Notes: generated from the sequence alone by a model not told the origin. Positions 20,318-54,878 are shown, numbered from the stretch's first letter. The stretch: 64,000 bases of DNA from Chaenocephalus aceratus (GCA_023974075.1 JAMFTG010000235.1:1-64000), one strand, 5' to 3'. A program made the numbers and translations.

Positions 20318-20803
20318 CACGGCATTTCGTGTTATAGTCACAAAATGAATTTAATCTATTGATTCGTGTTCACCAACACGATTTTCGCATTTTTTTTCGT
20401 GTCACACAGAACGATTTGAAAAGCAATGTGTTTCTATTGGTAGTATGTTTCGTGCCTGCATGTCCGGTCGGGTCTTGGAAGACCCGTGTGTTTGTGTGAA
20501 GCTGTGTGGTTCATAAAAACATTTTCTTACTCAATATCTTACCCTAAGCCTATCCCTTTTATTTTAAATTGTATAATGTCAGAGTTTTTTTGCCGTCTGG
20601 GAGGAAAAGAAATGGGGCAAAGAGCCTCAGAAGACTGAAACCTGTATTTTTGTCATTTTGTATTTCCTTCTGTGTTATTATTTGGTGCAGGCACGAAACA
20701 TACTACCAATAGAAATACATTGCTTTTAAAATCGTTGTGACACGAAACAAAATGGCGGAATCAATAGATTAATTTTGTGACTATAATAACACGAAATGCT
20801 GTG
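20318..20803. mobile_element. Foldback MITE (CACGGCATTTCGTG ends)
   Basis: The left end CACGGCATTTCGTGTTATAG and right end ATAATAACACGAAATGCTGTG are inverted copies. Inner arms also pair: GTAGTATGTTTCGTGCCTGC against GCAGGCACGAAACATACTAC. Arms are over 100 bp each, and no transposase frame is present. Confidence 0.85.
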
Positions 20804-21533
20804 AGTGTGTTGCCAGTTCAGGACCCAGTTAGCCTAGCTTAGCACAACGCCTAGATGCAGGGTGAAACTGCTAGCCTAGCTGACAGCGGCTAGCTTGTTA
20901 GCTTACTAGTTACAACATGTTCATCCGTTTTTGAGTTGTGCAAATGTGAATGTTGTTCAATCCTGTTCTTTGTTGCTTGTTCAGTGTTGTTTAGTAACAA
21001 AACGTTGGATTAAGGCACCGACTGATGAAGTTTAATTCCTCCTTAATTCTCCAAAGATTGTATTAGAGTCAACGGTCACTGGTGGGCTGAACACGGGCAG
21101 CGGCCATACTGTTCACCTGGATGGTAAACAAACTAATCGCAGATGGAGATGGAGTAATCTGATGGAGAAGGATGTACAGCTGGTTGATAGAGGAGGAGCA
21201 GACTATCTTGACACAGAATCCGTTTTCAGCATGTGCTTTACTGAGCCGAGTTTATAACCTGTAGGCTACACACAACGTTATGTTCACTTCACTTGTTCTG
21301 TTAATCTGACCTGAGAAGTTTATAAAAACATCCCTCAGACTGTATGTATGATTACTGACTTGAACTAACCACTGACACTTTCGTCATTCATTGATATACG
21401 GCAGTTAACGGCGGACAGAGTAATATACAGTAGGGAAAACACTGGAACGGATAAGTGGCTTTAATTTCATTAACTAACACTAGGGTGGGTAAAATGCAGA
21501 ATGTACATGTACCCTCTGTGGGACCATTAAGGA
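20804..21533. other. Intergenic DNA, no gene seen
   Basis: No coding sequence is recognised. It includes TTAGCCTAGCTTAGCACAAC again at about 20828 and, at 21480, ACTAGGGTGGGTAAAATGCA. A related word (ACTAGGGTGGGTCAAAAGCA) occurs at 39957, so parts are dispersed repeat. Confidence 0.5.
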
Positions 21534-22333
21534 TTAATATGGAAGCCCATTTCCGCCACTTGAAAAAAATAAAATCCCCATGAAAAGTCATTGAGATAAG
21601 AAAGTCGAAATTATGAGATAGTCATAATTATGAGATAAGAAATTCGAAATAATGAGATAGAAAGTCATGAGATAAAAGTCATGAGATAAAAAGTCATTAT
21701 GAGATAAGAAGTGCGCATGCGCTGCAGTGGCGCTGTCTTCAAAGGTCCCTTCATCACCTTGCTGCTCTCCACCATGCAAACGGCATCTAGTCCTAAATAA
21801 GGTAACTATTACAGGTGACTTTTGTAAATGTTAGATGTTACATATAGCCTATATTGCAGCTAAACTACAACAATGCAGTTCATAGCTTTGACATCACCTG
21901 TTATGAATATAATATATATGCCTATAGTTTTGTGGTAACGTTCACGCCACTAATGACAATAGTGTAGGCATACTGCTGCTGTGAGTTGCTCTAACTCTAA
22001 CCCGTGAACGTTACCACAAAACTATAGGCATATATATTATATTCATAACAGGTAATGTCAAAGCTATGAACTGCATTGTTGTAGTTTAGCTGCAATATAG
22101 GCTATATGTAACATCTAACATTTACAAAAGTCACCTGTAATAGTTACCTTATTTAGGACTAGATAGATGCTGTTTGCATGGTGGAGAGCAGCAAGGTGAT
22201 GAAGGGACCTTTGAAGACAGCGCCACTGCAGTGCATGCGCACTTCTTATCTCATGACTTTTTATCTCATAATTATGACTTTTCATGGGGATTTTATTTTT
22301 TTCAAGTGGCGGAAATGGGCTTCCATAGATTAA
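21534..22333. mobile_element. Large foldback element with possible TTAA duplication
   Basis: Long inverted arms: the left arm has ATGGAAGCCCATTTCCGCCA, the right arm ends GGCGGAAATGGGCTTCCAT. The two arms, roughly 21540-21955 and 22005-22327, match over several hundred bases with a spacer of about 50 bp. TTAA flanks both ends (21534-21537 and 22330-22333), as for piggyBac-type insertions. The interior has TCATAATTATGAGATAAG repeats. It has no coding capacity; the same short frame (MHGGEQQGDEGTFED) appears once in each arm. Confidence 0.85.
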
Positions 22334-22808
22334 GGGTATATTTCTTCTTCCGAAAATTATTTGGGCAAAAAATAATCTGTTACATACCATTAAAAAAAAC
22401 GACAACATGTAATATAACAATTTCCTCTTTTAATATTTGATTCATATCTAAAGTCAGAAATACAAAAATTAATATTTTTATTTTTACATTAAATATAACA
22501 ATGACATTAAAGCAATATTTAATCACAAAAAAAAGGCAAGATCCATACAACTAATTACAAAAAGTCAGTTACATGGCACTTTGGGAACCATAATTGGGCG
22601 GGGGGGGAAACCTGCCGAACAACATCACCCTACAGTTACAAGGTTTTTATGAAACTACAATAGTCATTACATCACAGAGAGATGCCAACATGTATTTCTT
22701 CTTAAAAACTAGACGCATGCCTAACAAACCTTAGGGCCATGTGTTCCACTTTTAAAGTCATTCATTTATTTGCAAATGTCCACACTGGATCAATAAAGGA
22801 TTATCTTA
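22334..22808. other. Intergenic DNA, no gene seen
   Basis: AT-rich non-coding DNA with a GGATCAATAAAGGATTATCT word near 22790, similar to the 3' ends of teleost non-LTR elements. Confidence 0.5.
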
Positions 22809-23264
22809 ATAGGCGCTTTCACACCGGAGTACTTTTCCCAGGAATAGTTCCTGGGATTTTGCGTTCACACCAAAAAGATCGGGGATCGGGAACCTTCCCC
22901 GAATTGCAAACCACGCCCCGTAAAACTCCAAAAAGTGTTTGTGAACCCGCCATTTTATTTGCTCGCATTAGCATTATTAGCATTAGCCCAGCGCACCAAC
23001 GGAGAGAGACTAACTTATGGCAACACAAAATAAAACGTGGGAGCGGTGGAGATGAGGAGGTGTCGGCGTTCTGGCGATTTACCCGGGACTTCGGGTGGCG
23101 ATTTACTGCCACCGAAGTCCCGGAGCCTCCGGGTGGCAGTATACGCCGTGAAGTTGTTTGCGGCCTGCCAGTAAACCCGAAGAAGAAGAAGAAGAAGTGT
23201 CTTCAGCAGCTTAATTTGCGTAATCCTCCCTCAGGGGAAAAGTACTTGGTGTGAAAGCGCCTAT
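22809..23264. mobile_element. MITE with ATAGGCGCTTTCACACC terminal repeats
   Basis: Perfect 17-bp inverted termini: ATAGGCGCTTTCACACC at 22809 and GGTGTGAAAGCGCCTAT ending at 23264. Next to them, GGAGTACTTTTCC and GGGGAAAAGTACTT also pair. The 456-bp interior has no transposase frame. The family was not assigned. Confidence 0.88.
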
Positions 23265-24082
23265 TGTACTTTTGAACATGTTTTAGCAAAAAAAAACTAT
23301 GTTTTAAGGACTTCATAATCTTGCTAATAATTTATACACACTAATACACACATACCATGCATCCCAAAGTAATCAAATGTCAGCATACAAAAGTAATTTA
23401 ATCATGAAGAATCCCTTTTCCACCACGGCCAAGTGTGCAGCTTCTTTACCGTTCTAAACAAAGACCTTTGTGCTACCGAGACCATCCACTTGTGTCCCTC
23501 CTCATCAAATCTGAGTTATTGTTATTGCCTTGGTTACCATGTAATCCACCAATTGGTTATTGAGATATTTCTGAATGGAAAAATATGGATGTCACACATA
23601 CTAAAATACATTTTATTTAGAGGCGCCTCACAAAGCACCCAAGGACACCTTACCATTCGGAGTATTCTTAAAAACGGTACAACGGTACAGCGATGCGGGA
23701 CACGTAGCACTGCAGGGGGGCTGGTCTGCACAGGTGGGTTTGAGGAGGTTTTTGTACTCAATCCGGTGTTTTAAATAATGACAATATAACGTATAACCGT
23801 TCGGCCACTACCAACATTTGCTTCATCGTCACAAAATACTGGATTCTGATTGGGTAGAGTTTAGTGTTATGTGATGTCCTCAGCAACCGTCTGATTTCTC
23901 TGCTCTCATGTAAGCTGCTAACGCTAACTAGCTCATTACTGAACAGCAGCAACCCGTCTTACAGGGATAGTTATCAGCATTAACTGCATTGTTGTGTCAC
24001 AGGTCATATTATATAAAGCTCCACTCAGGTCCTGGATGATATATATATATATATATAGATATATATATAGAGATATATATAT

Positions 24083-24106
<24 letters not shown>
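23265..24106. other. Intergenic DNA, no gene seen
   Basis: Short open frames only, with no recognisable domain. AT and GATA microsatellites occupy about 24030-24113. Confidence 0.5.
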
Positions 24107-24114
<8 letters not shown>

Positions 24115-24439
24115 TAGGGCTGTGCAATTAATCGTATTTTAATCACGATTACGATTTTGGCTTGCAACGATTACGAAAACAAAGTAATCGAAATAAAACG
24201 ATTATTATTTTTAATTAAAAAAAAAAAAATGTAGTTATTATTATTAATTATTTTATTTTTTTCAGTTGAATTAAACTTAAAGTTCAGGTTAATCAACTCT
24301 TAAAAACATACGGTTCACTTTTTTTTTTCAATAAATGGATGTTTTCAAAGTAAATGGATACTCGTTTTTAATAATCGTGATATCAATTATTGACCAAAAT
24401 AATCGTGATAATGATTTTTGCCATAATCGCACAGCCCTA
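24115..24439. mobile_element. hAT-like MITE (TAGGGCTGTGC ends)
   Basis: It starts TAGGGCTGTGCAATTAATCG and ends ATAATCGCACAGCCCTA. The flanking octamers ATAGATAG (24107-24114) and ATATATAG (24440-24447) differ at one site, consistent with an 8-bp hAT duplication into the GATA microsatellite. The interior is AT-rich and non-coding. Confidence 0.88.
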
Positions 24440-24447
24440 ATATATAG

Positions 24448-25307
24448 GTTACGCTAACGTTAGCACGTCTGTCCCACTCTTAAATGACTTTATTTTAATA
24501 CGTTTTTCCATCATGTTCAAATGTTTTTCTCTTTTGAAAATGATAATAAAGTATACATCTCACTTGTCCAAGTATCTTGTTTTATGTTTACTAACCACCT
24601 GAAGCATTTTAAGGTCTTTACGATGTATGCGTAGAGCCAACTAGCTTTAACAACGATACAAAAGCTCCTTTAAGTCTTTATATTATCCATGTAGCCTTTT
24701 TTGTAAAACGACATACTTCATGTTGGCTGTAGACGGAGTTTACCACTAACTTATTAATCTCTTGTTCAGCAACAGATCTAAAACTGCTTTTTTCCACTCT
24801 TTGAAAGTTAATGGTAAATCCGTTAGTTATTGTAATTTGGAAAAACTGGAAAGATTTACAGAGGCAGCAACTCTAGCCAATCGGAAGAGAGTATTCCCCT
24901 CAGGTCATGGGATGTAACGGTAGACTGCATAGCTCAAGGTCACAGGTTCTAAAAACATGTCTTTCATAAAACTGATTTTTGATTGACTTTGTTGTGATTT
25001 GAATCATAAAGACTAAAACCCAAGAAATCAATATAGCTGACGAAATAAAATCGTTGCCCGAAAGACAATTTCCTTTGAAAAAAAACGTTCCTAACGAGCT
25101 ATTTTCCGATTAGTGAAAACATACTAATTTACTTAAACTTAAAGTTCTTCAAAAGGTAGTCAAGAAGCTGAAATTTAAAAAGGGGTTATTTTAGATGCGT
25201 TGGTCACAGGTACGTTAAGTTAATTTAAGAACCTGAGATCCACAGGTATGACCACCTTGACAGATTACTGCACTTATACTTGGATTGTATTTCCCTGCTG
25301 CCTCCCT
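24448..25307 (-). other. aldh5a1: Probable ALDH5A1 3' UTR and flank
   Basis: Non-coding DNA directly downstream (minus strand) of the ALDH5A1 stop. A minus-strand AATAAA lies at about 24488-24493 (TTTATT on the plus strand), which would give a 3' UTR of about 0.8 kb. This is inference from position only. Confidence 0.35.
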
Positions 25308-46622
<21,315 letters not shown>

Positions 46623-47030
46623 AACCCGGGAGAGAGTGTGTGTGCAGGAGTGTGTGTGTGTGTGTGCAGAGGTGTGCGGGCTGCTGGTTGCTCTTCTACC
46701 CACAAGTCGGTGCAGAAACTCCGGCCGCTTTCCGTCGGTTTTAACCGGTCCGCGTTAATCACGTGACCACACACACACGCGCGCGCACACGCACACATAC
46801 AAGGGCTTAAGGGAAACTCAAACTGCGCATGCTCTATGGGCCCACATCCGGGTACTTTCAGAGTCTATACTCGCTCCACTTTCGGCTTCAAGCGCCACTG
46901 AATAACTCACAGGAATGAAGGGAGTGTCCAGTTCTCTTATTCATCCTCTATATATCCATGAGCGTGTTGGATAGCTTGTTAAATTAATAGCTAATGTTCA
47001 CTAGCTAATTTAAGGTACATTTATTTCGGT
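46623..47030 (-). promoter_or_regulatory. aldh5a1: Probable ALDH5A1 promoter and 5' UTR region
   Basis: GC- and CpG-rich sequence directly upstream of the start, with a GT-rich microsatellite (46637-46670) and an alternating CA/CG tract (about 46769-46800). No TATA box is evident at a sensible place. Position and composition suggest a CpG-type promoter; this is inference. Confidence 0.45.
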
Positions 47031-47038
47031 CTCTAGGT

Positions 47039-48545
47039 CAGTGGCGGAGCTGGGGGGTGGCTGGGAGTGGCCACGGCCACCCCCAGCTGAATCCTGGCCA
47101 CCCTATTGGCCACCCCAAACACCCTCACCACGGGGGCCCAAACTATTTTAGAACATTAAGAAAACAATGTTTAAGTAGCCTTTCATCATTCATCAAGAAT
47201 TAACATTAATAGGACGCTATATCGATAATGTACTCACTAAACTTACAATTCATTGAACTTATTTTCTTCCAAAAGTTAATTATCCAAAGCCTCGAACACC
47301 CCCCTCCATTTACATGTAATGGTTTGGTCCTGCCTCCAAACGGCACTTTCTAGCAGAGAGTGAGAGCATGTTAGGAGCAGGGATGCTAGTACTTACATGT
47401 GTGCGATGTCTCAACGACTCACAAAGTCAGGCTTTCAAAAGAGAAAAGAAAGGAGAGAAAGACAAGAGAGAGGGACTAAAGGGCGACAGTATGTCACCCA
47501 GTTTTTCAAAGAAAAGGTGGGTGTGGTCTATGAGTGGTGGAAATGTGTCTGTTAGCTACGCGTAGTCCATTGTACATAAATAATTGTTATGTTTTTTTTT
47601 ACTAAGCTGACATTAAGTACTGTTAATATCTATACAGGTTTTTAATGTCACTGCTCTTTTAGCTGACATTTAGTAAATGCAGGTACATGTTTAGCAGCTA
47701 TTCACTAAATCAGTTGTCCCTCCCCCTGGTGCCAGGACCAACAGATACATCTCTAGGCTCAGCAGCCCTGTCCCCCATAAGTGTTATATTTTCACAGCTC
47801 AATATTTAAAGCATAAATGAGTGGGTTGGGTTCTGTGTGTGTGGTTACAGTAAGTGTGCTTGGTTGGCGTGGCCTGGGCCTGGTGGTGGGGGCCGTGATG
47901 TATTTCCATGGGTCCAGAATCCCTGCTGTGTATGTTCCAGAGGGCAGGACCTATAACACATTGACTACCCAAAAGCATTGTGAGGCTGAACAAAAGGACT
48001 GTTTGACTATGTAAATGTAGTCTTTTAAAAAAACAAAACATTTACTGACTTTTTTAGGATAGCTTCAAGTAATGTTGTAAAATTACAACCGGGGGCCTTA
48101 CAGGGTTAAGGGCTATTGTTTATTGTTATTTGCTTTAAGATGTTTATTCTTAACCAATCATTGAATTTAAAAACTCTTATTTAAATGATGTGTGTCTGTA
48201 TTCCTGATGATACGCTGAGAGAATGAGCTCATAGGGCTGCTGATCATAAGCTAAACAGTGTATATTGCACTACATTTGTATAATGTCAGCTTCGTTGATA
48301 CTTTGCCTGCGGGAATACGAAAAAAAATAGTTAGATATACTGAATATTATTTGATCTATTCCACCACTTAATCCCAAATAATGGAGAGGTGCCTTAAATA
48401 ACCCCTTATTTTCTAGTGAGATGCATTTTTATGTTCATATAATAGTGATTTCAATGCCACCCCAAAATGATCACTGGTTCCATCCTGGCCACCCCACTGA
48501 AAAAGGCCTGGCCACCCCACTGAAAAAGGCCTGGCTCCGCCACTG
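47039..48545. mobile_element. 1.5-kb hAT-like element with perfect 8-bp TSD
   Basis: The ends are CAGTGGCGGAGC and GCTCCGCCACTG, flanked by CTCTAGGT on both sides (47031-47038 and 48546-48553). Subterminal GGCCACCCC motifs repeat at both ends. A 65-codon frame at 47368 (KREKKGEKDKREGLKGDSMS) may be a worn transposase start, but no BED finger or catalytic domain is visible. Confidence 0.93.
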
Positions 48546-48553
48546 CTCTAGGT

Positions 48554-51500
48554 TAACCTGTTTGTGTGTATCTATCTGTGGACATGTCTCTGGCTTTCTG
48601 GCAGTGAGAGTTACTGTAACATGTTGGCTTGTGCTTTAGTATGGAGTTACATTTCATGTGCTTGATATGCCAAATGTTTAAGATGAACTAGGATCAAGTA
48701 TTTATTATGTTTAGTATGTGTTAAGGCAGTTTCCTCCCTGAGCCTCTTGGATCAGCGAGAAAATGCACAAAACTGAAAACTCGTGGTTCTCACAGGAAAA
48801 TGCTCCACACATATTGATCACATAGAATCTGCGTTGCTGCTGATAGGACACACGAAGAGTGTATAAAGGAATTTAAATAATCTACAAAATGAAACTTGAG
48901 CATTCATGCAGCAGTAATACTATTCCACAAACAGATATATATATAATATGGAACAATGCACTGCACAGTTAACACTAGACTACTCAAAACAACAACAAGT
49001 AAGGTTTTGAATGCAGGATGTTTTTCGATCTTTTTTTCACTTTGTGGTTTTATTTATTTTCTTCAATAACTTCGTCTTGTTTGTTTTTAGCTGCATCTAT
49101 TTCTATGGTTCTTATACGTGTTTTTGTAACCGTCTTACTGTGAGAGCAACTGAACATAGTCCCTGTTTGTACCTGTCCACGTGTTTCGGAACTAAAGTGG
49201 GTACTGCGGTGTGCACGCGCCTTATGAGCATGGTTTTATATACTATCATGTTTAATCGTGTTTTATGCCGTTTGCCAATACTTGATAAGTCGCTCGTAAA
49301 ACACAGGAGGTATGGAAACGAAGAACACCATACAACACAATACATTTGTTTTATTTCCTTTAAGTGGTGGATTAAGTGCTGCGCACGCACAGCTGATTGA
49401 AGGCTGGCACACCAACAAATACAATTAAATAACTCAGATCCAGTCCAGGGGGGGGGGGGGTTCCTGTCCCCGGCACAAACACACTGCCTGAGGAAGGTTA
49501 GGATAGGCTATGGGCCCTTCTCACTTCTCTTATTTTTCATTTCCTCGCTCCTCGGTCTCGGTCTCACCGGAAGTTGATTTGTCTGCGCCATCTTGAGTAG
49601 CGTCCCAATGGCCTTATTTTTGCCGGAGGACCGAGCAGCGAGGAGCGATAACCGAGGAACCACCAGACCGTCCTCCGATGAAATCCTCAGACACTCGCCC
49701 CGCCCCCTTACTGTGTATCGCTCACTGATTGGACGAGGCACTGATCTGATGCTTCTTGACATGAGAGCAGTTTCCCAGCGGAGTGAAGAAAACACATGAA
49801 ACTCACGAGAGTCCCTCCTCAGTTTATACCGGGTTTTGTTTAATTAATGTTTCATTTAGTTACAAATATGTGATTTATCTGAACAACAAAGTGGTCACAA
49901 ATCATTTTATTCATCTTTTGGAAACATTTTCATGATCGCTTTTTTCGTTTTACATTTTCATTTATTGTCATTTCCATTCAGTCATTAAGTGCTATTAAAA
50001 TGTGAATGTGCTACATATCCACACAAACAAACAAAGTGTGCAATCCAATGGATGTTAATCTAACTGGGTTTTGATAGATAACATCTCTTTTTCTTCTCTC
50101 AATTATTTTGTGCTCTCTAATCAATATTAATCCAACTAATGTTCGTTTATACATTTTAAGAATGGCGTTTATCTTTTTTGAGAATGAGTTCTTATTTTAT
50201 TTTATTTATTTGGCTCTACAACAGATGATGTGTGTGTCAGTAAATGTGTGCTAACAGAGGCGGGGGTGTGTGAACACAACGGGGACAGAGCTGCTGTCAG
50301 ACGATCAGCTGTGCGGCGTCATCACAAACGGACGTCGCTTCCCGTGACGCTCCGGAGGAAAGGACGTCCCATTGCTCTTGAAACTCATTTCCCTGCTTCT
50401 CGTGGTTTCCTTGCGTCTCTCCTTGCTTCCCTGGTGGGAGGGACTAGTCGCAGGGAAACGACACAAGTGAGGGACGCAAGGATTAACATGAAAAAAAGTT
50501 AAAATCAAAAAAAGTTGTGATGCTTTTGTGTAATCCCTTTCACACGCATCTTTTTTGATTTTTCGTCTGGTAAGCATAACTTTTAGAGCCTGCCGAAACA
50601 AATTCTTCAATCGTGTTGCCCCCCAATCCTCATGGGCAGTGGAGTTTCACCCTGTCTTGTCACATAGATTATGCTATCTGTGTCGAAGTAGAAGACTCTG
50701 TGCTGTAATTTCTCCAATTCACTGTACAGTTTCAGCCAGTTTGTGATTTTGAGGCTGTTTCAGTGAAACAAGGCTGTTTTGAACATTTGACAGATTTATG
50801 CTTAATTCTCTGAGAAAGTTACTGAAAGATACACTATTCTTTTTAAAAGCTGACCACTACCATGAAAGTACTCTGTTTTAGTAGATTTAATTAGGAATCT
50901 GACTCTTAATGTCAGTTTGTGATTTTGAGGCTATTTCAGTGAAACAAGGCTGTTTTGTTGACATCAATGCTTTATTCTCTTTTCTTGTGTTACTAAGTTA
51001 CTTTTAGTTACACTTTAATGGATGCAAACCTTTTTAACCGGGTAAAATATTAATTTGTAAGGAATTCGTTTTCTTTATGTCTCTCTAAAAGGCAAGTTTG
51101 TGAATTTAACACTGTTTCGATGAAACACAGCAGTCTTGATAACTTTACATGACTAACATTACTTTTCTAAATATATGTTTTTTAGAGGCATTACTTTGAT
51201 TTCTTTCATGTTATTTTAAACACAACATTACTTTTTTCATATTTTTCAACATACTGTGATATTTTGTTTTTTGTCTGTCTCTCCTTTTTCCATTATATTT
51301 TTGAAAAACTACATAGTGATTTCTAACAAAATACAACATGCAACTAATATATTATACAATATTACGACTTTTTGCGATATTTTCAACACAATATACTTGT
51401 ACCTTATTTTTTTTAAATAGGGCTTCAAGATATTTTGCATGTCATGCATAAACACGGTGTCATCTTTCTTGAAACTGACGTGCTGTCCGTTTCACAAACA

Positions 51501-51859
51501 AGTTATGTTTTCTGCTTCTTCATCCTCTGAATTTTCCTCCCCCGTCCCTCTTCCTTCCCCCCTCACAACAACAATCAAGGTGGATCTGTGAAATGAAACA
51601 CCTCTTTTCTTATAGTTAAATAAAGGTAATTATACATTAGTTCACAATCCTACAACTAAAGAGAACATCCTTAGTTATCACTATTAAAAACTAAATAAGA
51701 TCTTTTAAATTAATATGAATACCCTCTTTGCAAGCAGATACTTCCTTGTAGTTAACAGTTTCACAGAAAACTTAAAAAGAAACATCCTTAGCACTCACAT
51801 ATCATTTAAAACAAAAACTGAATCAGATCTAGAGAGGGCAATAACGTGTTTTAGGTGTC
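48554..51859. other. Intergenic DNA, no gene seen
   Basis: No conserved coding frame. At 49515-49790, CTCCTCGGTCTCGG and CCGAGCAGCGAGGAGCG form a local inverted repeat, probably a MITE remnant. From 50720 a degenerate repeat of about 178 bp occurs (CAGTTTGTGATTTTGAGGCT at about 50734 and 50912, a diverged copy at 51091), related to sequence inside the duplicated block at 52117. Confidence 0.6.
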
Positions 51860-53336
51860 TTAGTGAGTGTCTTAATTAACATATAGATTAACATCCCCTG
51901 CTTATCTTAAATCCTCACATCAAGGGGCAACTCCAACGTGTGTGTGTGTGTGTGTGTGTTAATTGTTCTTAAGGGCAGGGAACACTAACACTATCGCACA
52001 GATAGTGTTCTAAATCTGCCTACCTTCCCTGCACTTTTGTGTATAAAAGCTGAAAAAAAGTAGATAATGAAGTACTTTGTTTTAGTAGATTTCGTTAACC
52101 CCCTGAGTCTTAATGGCAGTTTGTGATTTTGAGGCTATTTCAGTGAAAAACAAGGCTGTTTTGAACATTTGCCAGATTTATGCTTAAATTCTCTGAGAAA
52201 GTTACTGAAAGATACACTTTTGTGTATAAAAGAGGACCACTAACATAAAGTACTCTGTTTGATGAGATTTCGTTAGGATTCTGACTCTAAAAAGGCAAGT
52301 TTTTTTGATTTAAAGACTTTTTTTACAGACATTCGGCAGATTTATGTGTAAAGATTTAGTTAAGAATCTGACTCTTAACCCACCATCCCCCGAGAGCCAA
52401 ACATACTCAACCCCCTGCAGCAGCTCGGGTGTGAACTCCCATACAGAATGTCAGATTTGTGTGTAATTCACTCACAAAGGAACTGTAAGATACACTTTAA
52501 TGGATGCAAACCTATAGTTAATACAAGTAATTATACATTAGTTCACAATCCTACAACTAAAGGAACTGTAAGATACACTTTTTATGTATGCAAAAACTGT
52601 CATTTTGGAGAAACCATCTCGAGTGAGCTATAATTTGAAAGTACACCTTCCTTACAGAGCCGCTCCTCCAACACACATGACCAGAAAGAGGCTGTACTCT
52701 GAACCCCCGATGCTGCATTCGTTTCTTGACTGGCGCTTCAGACGGTTGACTTGGTAAGCTGAATTGTCTGTCTTTTTTAAATTTAGTTTTGAGCATATAC
52801 ACCGGTCGTAGCCTTAGGAGGCTCATCTATACAGAGATTAACACCAGAGGCTTTCATCAGTGTGAAATTACACATCACATCAAAGGTCAGGCATCAAAGG
52901 CTAATTAGGGCTCTGAGGGGCAGGGGTCAAAGAGACGATCTTATTCAATACATCAAAGAACTATACAACAAAGGGACTGCCTGGGGCTAATCTAATTACT
53001 CCACTCTCGGGGTCAGGGGTCAAATACCTTAACTATCTTAATCAATACATCAAAGAATCACGCTGGGGGGCCTTTCACGCCAATCTGACATCAAAGAATG
53101 GGAGGCGGGACATGGGAGGCGGGACTTAGCTCATTGGCCAATGGGAGACGGACTTAGCTCATTTGCATAATTGGGGGGCGTGTCCACCTGTCACTTTTTA
53201 TGCGTACTAATGTGATTGAAACAGCATCATTACTACTACTATGGTGTGTTGTGAAGCTGAACAGTATTGAGAGAGGTGGAGTAACACATGTATGGTTTTA
53301 ATCTTTTTATTTTGTTGACATTTTGAAAATAATAGA

Positions 53337-53396
53337 ATACCATCAATCTTATTGTTTAAAAGGGTTAACCCTTTTAAACAATAAGATTGATGGTAT
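53337..53396. repeat. Perfect 60-bp palindrome centred on TTAA, copy 1
   Basis: The 30-base arms pair exactly around the centre GGGTT/AACCC at 53366/53367; each arm contains CCATCAATCTTATTGTTTAA or its complement. There is no spacer. The same 60 bases occur at 59220-59279. Confidence 0.97.
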
Positions 53397-54360
53397 TTCG
53401 CACATGGCATGTGCCTTTTGACCACCCCACCTGTGTGTTTCCTACTGTGGCAGCATGTAAACATTTCTGCTGTGAAAACATCCAACAGAAACATTGATTT
53501 GAATTGTATACAGTGTGAGGCGTGAGGAAGCTCTTTCCAAAGTATGGAGGAATGATGAGAAACTGTTTCAGTGTAGTTCTGAGGCTTCAAGCGAACACAT
53601 ACAGTTTCTAGTGAATCAGGATTCCTAATCTATTGCATCATGGGTCCAAGGATGGCAGTTGTAACACACCCCATGTGGTATGTTCTCTATAAACACCAGA
53701 ACAAATGAACACGCACATATCTTCAAGTTAAAGAGATAGAAGTACAGGAAGTACAAGTGAAATATATAAGGGAACGTGAGTCATGTCTGCCTCTCTGCAG
53801 TGAGTACATCATGTATCCACCTCCAGGAGGAAGGGATGTTTTCTTTTGGATTATACGCAAACATAATACAAGTCTTTATTTATATATCACTGTTCTTTAC
53901 ACAAGTAGGAGCATGGGACCATTGTTTTAAGATGAACAAGTCAACCAAGTCGTGAAACTTTGAATCATAAGTGATCTCATGCCCAAACCCAAGCTCCAGG
54001 TTTAGCAAGCCAATCACAGCACGCCTGTTCACGTGTCCTACATTAAACCTGTGTTTCAAGTTATTATTCCGTGTCATTTCTTACTCAGTGTCTTAATGCT
54101 GTGGTTTTATTCAGACTGATTACAGAACCTAATCCTTTGCAGATCATTGAACTCTAAATGTCTGCTAGCAGATAAATTAGTGACACATTTACAATCTTTG
54201 ATTTGCATTAATCATTTGTAGTAGGCATTATGAAGCTATAAGCAATGCTCTTCACACAACACTCTGAACGGCCTCCTGCCATTCTAACACGAAGGCTTCA
54301 TGTCGGCCCATATGCTACAGCAGCTAAAGGGATTGATTCATATTGATAAACTACGTAGGA

Positions 54361-54878
54361 CAGGGCTGTCAAACTCAATTTCATCGCGGGCCACATCAGC
54401 ATGAAGGTTGCACTCAAAGGGCCGGTTGTAACTTTAAGACTATATAAAAATACGTATATAAATATTTAATATATATAAAATAATGTATTATATTACATTA
54501 TTGCCTCTGCATTGGATTGTTATGGGATAGGGTAATAACTTCATAATTAACTACGTCTGAAAGCAGAAGTCCAGGGCAAATCATTGCAAGTCTCTTCAGT
54601 GAGAATGTCACAAAATGATTTAAAAAAAAATCTAATTCTGAGAAAAAAATAATATTTGAAGAAAATAAGTGAAATTCTGAGAAAAAAAGTCAAATTCTGA
54701 GAAAAAAGTCAAATTTGAGATGCATTGTGGGACATGTAGTTTATGGGCAACGAGCTTCTGTAAATCGGCATGTAACCGTATAATAAACATATTATATTCT
54801 TTGCAAGCTCTTATGGGGCCACATGAAATGAAGTCGCGGGCCGGATTTGGCCCCCGGGCCTTCAGTTTGAGACAACTG
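54361..54878. mobile_element. hAT-like element, exact 8-bp TSD (copy 1)
   Basis: It starts CAGGGCTGTCAAACTC and ends CAGTTTGAGACAACTG, flanked by ACGTAGGA on both sides (54353-54360 and 54879-54886). Same family as 4920-5437. Confidence 0.93.

Noticed and set aside
53337..53396. Transcription terminator hairpin
   Set aside because: The palindrome has no T-run context and no neighbouring gene, and rho-independent terminators do not apply to this genome.
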